Shown: in pieces, positions 62,540 to 64,000 of the stretch | How positions within the stretch are numbered: position 1 is the stretch's first letter | Layout of the letters: each line of letters starts with the position of its first letter | DNA from: JAUUSJ01 sp964439395 | GTDB lineage: Bacteria; Bacillota; Clostridia; Lachnospirales; Lachnospiraceae | Length of the DNA: 64,000 nucleotides | Direction: 5' to 3' | NCBI GenBank assembly: GCA_964439395.1 | Contig: CAYTNV010000009.1 | Coordinates: 36,902 to 100,901 of the forward strand | The notes under the pieces: model-generated | Seen by the model: only the letters and a program-made list of their open reading frames with translations | Database searches by the model: none | What the model was told of the DNA's origin: nothing | Position numbers and translations under genes: made by a program

Positions 62540-63409
62540 TTATTTTTCTTCATCTTTTCTTCTTAAATATAAATACATAAAAATTGCTGTTCCACATATA
62601 ATCACATACCCCATCCAACTATATCTATCTGGAATTTGTCCAAATACAATCCAACCTAAAAATGCTGAAAAAACAACCTGCGAATAATCATATACTGATA
62701 ATTCCTTTGCTGGTGCATAACAGTAAGCGGATGTAATAGAAAATTGTCCCCCTGCCGCAGCTAAACCAGCTAATAATAATATAAATAATTGCCTTAATGA
62801 CATTGGATGATAATTAAAAATCAAATATGGCAATGTCACAACACAAGAAAATGTAGAAAAGAAAAATACAATAAATGGTCCTTTCTCTCCTTTTTGACCT
62901 AAAATTCTCACAATCGTGTAAGCAAGTCCCGCTGATAAACCGCCTAATAATCCAATAAGAGAAGAAATCATATCCATTCCCACTACAGTAGGCTTAATAA
63001 TAAAAACTGCTCCAATAAATGCCACAACAACACAAATAAGCTGGATTGGACTAATTTTTTCTTTTAATAAAAAGAAACTAAATAAAATTGCAAAAAATGG
63101 CGATAATTTATTTAACATAGATGCGTCTGCCAATACAAGATGATCTACAGCATAAAAATTACATAAAATTCCAAGTGTTCCAAATGTTGATCTCCATATT
63201 AAATGTATGAAATTTTCTTTTTTCCCTGAAAATCCTATTTTATTCTTTTTTAAAATAATATAAGCAAAAATTAATGCTACTAAATTTCTAAAAAAACTTT
63301 TTTGAATTGAAGGAATATCTCCTGATAAGCGCACAAATAAATTCATTAATGCAAAGAAAAATGCTGCCATTAAAATAAATAATATTCCTTTATATTTGTT
63401 TTTCTCCAT
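62540..63409 (-). CDS. DMT-superfamily transporter (EamA family)
   Basis: A 289-aa membrane protein with ten hydrophobic segments in two EamA repeats (about 8-140 and 150-285). Typical pieces are ILMAAFFFALMNLFVRLSG, the LADASMLNKLSPFFAILFSFFLLKE end of the first repeat, and VFSAFLGWIVFGQIPDRYSWMGYVIICG of the second. It probably exports or imports a small metabolite; the substrate is not evident. GAGGG precedes the ATG. It is a single gene downstream of the tRNA cluster, read in the same direction. Confidence 0.85.
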   Translation of the reverse strand: MEKNKYKGILFILMAAFFFALMNLFVRLSGDIPSIQKSFFRNLVALIFAYIILKKNKIGFSGKKENFIHLIWRSTFGTLGILCNFYAVDHLVLADASMLNKLSPFFAILFSFFLLKEKISPIQLICVVVAFIGAVFIIKPTVVGMDMISSLIGLLGGLSAGLAYTIVRILGQKGEKGPFIVFFFSTFSCVVTLPYLIFNYHPMSLRQLFILLLAGLAAAGGQFSITSAYCYAPAKELSVYDYSQVVFSAFLGWIVFGQIPDRYSWMGYVIICGTAIFMYLYLRRKDEEK

Positions 63410-63463
63410 AATTATCCCTCTATTTTTCCTATACTAAAAAATTTCTAATCATACAAAAAGAAA

Positions 63464-63489
63464 AAGATATCGACTTTCACCGATATCTT
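63464..63489 (-). terminator. Terminator after the tRNA cluster
   Basis: AAGATATCG (63464-63472) / CGATATCTT (63481-63489) followed on the minus strand by TTTTCTTTTT, just after tRNA-fMet. Confidence 0.85.
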
Positions 63490-63496
63490 GCCTTAG

Positions 63497-63570
<74 letters not shown>

Positions 63571-63580
63571 ATATATTCAT

Positions 63581-63612
63581 AAAAGAAAAAAGATACATTA
63601 AAAATGTATCTT
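63581..63612 (-). terminator. Terminator-like hairpin between tRNA-Cys and tRNA-fMet
   Basis: AAGATACATT (63590-63599) / AATGTATCTT (63603-63612), a perfect 10-bp stem, followed on the minus strand by TTTTTTCTTTT. It may reduce read-through into tRNA-fMet. Confidence 0.7.
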
Positions 63613-63613
63613 A

Positions 63614-63684
63614 AGGCGCCAACCAGATTTGAACTGGTGATAAAGGTGTTGCAGACCTCTGCCTTACCACTTGGCTATGGCGCC
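63614..63684 (-). tRNA. tRNA-Cys (anticodon GCA)
   Basis: 71 nt. Acceptor GGCGCCA / TGGCGCC, loop CTGCAAC with anticodon GCA, discriminator U, as required for Cys. T loop TTCAAAT. Confidence 0.95.
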
Positions 63685-63687
63685 AGA

Positions 63688-63759
63688 TGACTCCAAGGGG
63701 ATTTGAACCCCTGTTACCGCCGTGAAAGGGCGGTGTCTTAACCACTTGACCATGGAGCC
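63688..63759 (-). tRNA. tRNA-Glu (anticodon TTC)
   Basis: 72 nt. Acceptor GGCTCCA / TGGAGTC, loop CTTTCAC with anticodon TTC. The T stem and D arm are regular. Confidence 0.95.
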
Positions 63760-63798
63760 AAAATATTGTTCTCTTAACTCCACTTAGTTAAGATTGAG

Positions 63799-63871
63799 CT
63801 CCCCGAGTAGGACTTGAACCTACGACAGCGCGGTTAACAGCCGCGTGCTCTACCGACTGAGCTATCGAGGA
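63799..63871 (-). tRNA. tRNA-Asn (anticodon GTT)
   Basis: 73 nt. Acceptor TCCTCGA / TCGGGGA, loop CTGTTAA with anticodon GTT, discriminator G. Regular D and T arms. Confidence 0.95.
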
Positions 63872-64000
63872 TTATTTATATATCTTCAAAATTGCACATA
63901 GAATAATTCTTTCAACTATCAAAGATGTTCGATTCACTAAGTTCGAAACTACCTCTCTAAGTTCTTCGAACCAAGTTCGCACTAGACTTGATTTAGCTAG
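63872..64000. other. Spacer, probably downstream flank of an rRNA operon
   Basis: The sequence CTTCAAAATTGCACATAGAA and nearby TTCGAAC-type repeats resemble rRNA-tRNA spacers. Since the tRNAs read leftward, a 16S-23S-5S unit would lie beyond 64000. This is inference; no rRNA is inside the window. Confidence 0.35.

Overview
The window reads as a chromosomal segment of a low-GC, anaerobic, butyrate-forming member of the Clostridia, most likely Lachnospiraceae. The reasons are a complete thl-crt-hbd-bcd-etfB-etfA set, a CoA-transferase of the butyryl-CoA:acetate type, a 2[4Fe-4S] ferredoxin, a Trp T-box in front of trpEGDCFBA, and strong AGGAGG-type ribosome binding sites. No phage, integrase, transposase or CRISPR array was found. 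The species is not determined here.

Layout. 0.3-5 kb: a CwlD-type amidase, the adaptor MecA, a small DUF1858 redox-disulfide protein, tRNA-Ser(CGA) followed by an unassigned structured RNA, and a HAD phosphatase. 5.4-13.6 kb (minus strand): an L-ascorbate-type operon made of the lactonase UlaG, PTS IIA/IIC/IIB, a DeoR regulator, UlaE, an uncharacterised 349-aa protein, Rpe and UlaF. The expected decarboxylase UlaD is absent. 14-21 kb: a probable PPi-dependent phosphofructokinase, two tandem L,D-transpeptidases, and pnp with a long structured leader. 21.5-26.8 kb: a tightly overlapping gtrA-GT2-LRR-VWA-MoxR operon. 27-32 kb: ferredoxin, a MerR-like regulator and gdpP-rplI-dnaB. 32.6-39.5 kb: a T-box-controlled trp operon. 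39.6-42.6 kb: a large secreted protein gene interrupted by one in-frame TAA. 43-48.3 kb: a third L,D-transpeptidase and a heterodimeric ABC exporter. 48.5-50 kb: rpsF-ssb-rpsR and a DUF951 protein. 50.4-53.6 kb: a CapA-like protein, a long-inverted-repeat element and the CoA-transferase. 53.9-61.8 kb: a NdpA-like protein and the butyrate operon. 62.5-64 kb: a DMT transporter and tRNAs fMet, Cys, Glu and Asn, probably the tail of an rRNA operon beyond the right edge.

How the genes work together. Thiolase, Hbd and crotonase convert acetyl-CoA to crotonyl-CoA. Bcd-EtfAB reduces it to butyryl-CoA, in known systems with bifurcation to ferredoxin, and the CoA-transferase releases butyrate. Both the CoA-transferase promoter and the thl promoter carry a sequence close to the clostridial Rex (NADH sensor) operator, which would tie both units to redox state. 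The ascorbate operon would feed D-xylulose-5-P, and via Rpe D-ribulose-5-P, into the pentose phosphate pathway.

The most unusual items are the ascorbate operon with a pathway hole and an unknown propeller-like protein, the paired Rex-like sites, a 21-bp-perfect long inverted repeat with dispersed partial copies, multi-helix elements inside the butyrate operon and in the pnp leader, the TAA-split surface protein, and an initiator tRNA with two U-U mismatches in its T stem. All positions and motifs were read by eye. Family names rest on recognised sequence motifs, not on a database search.
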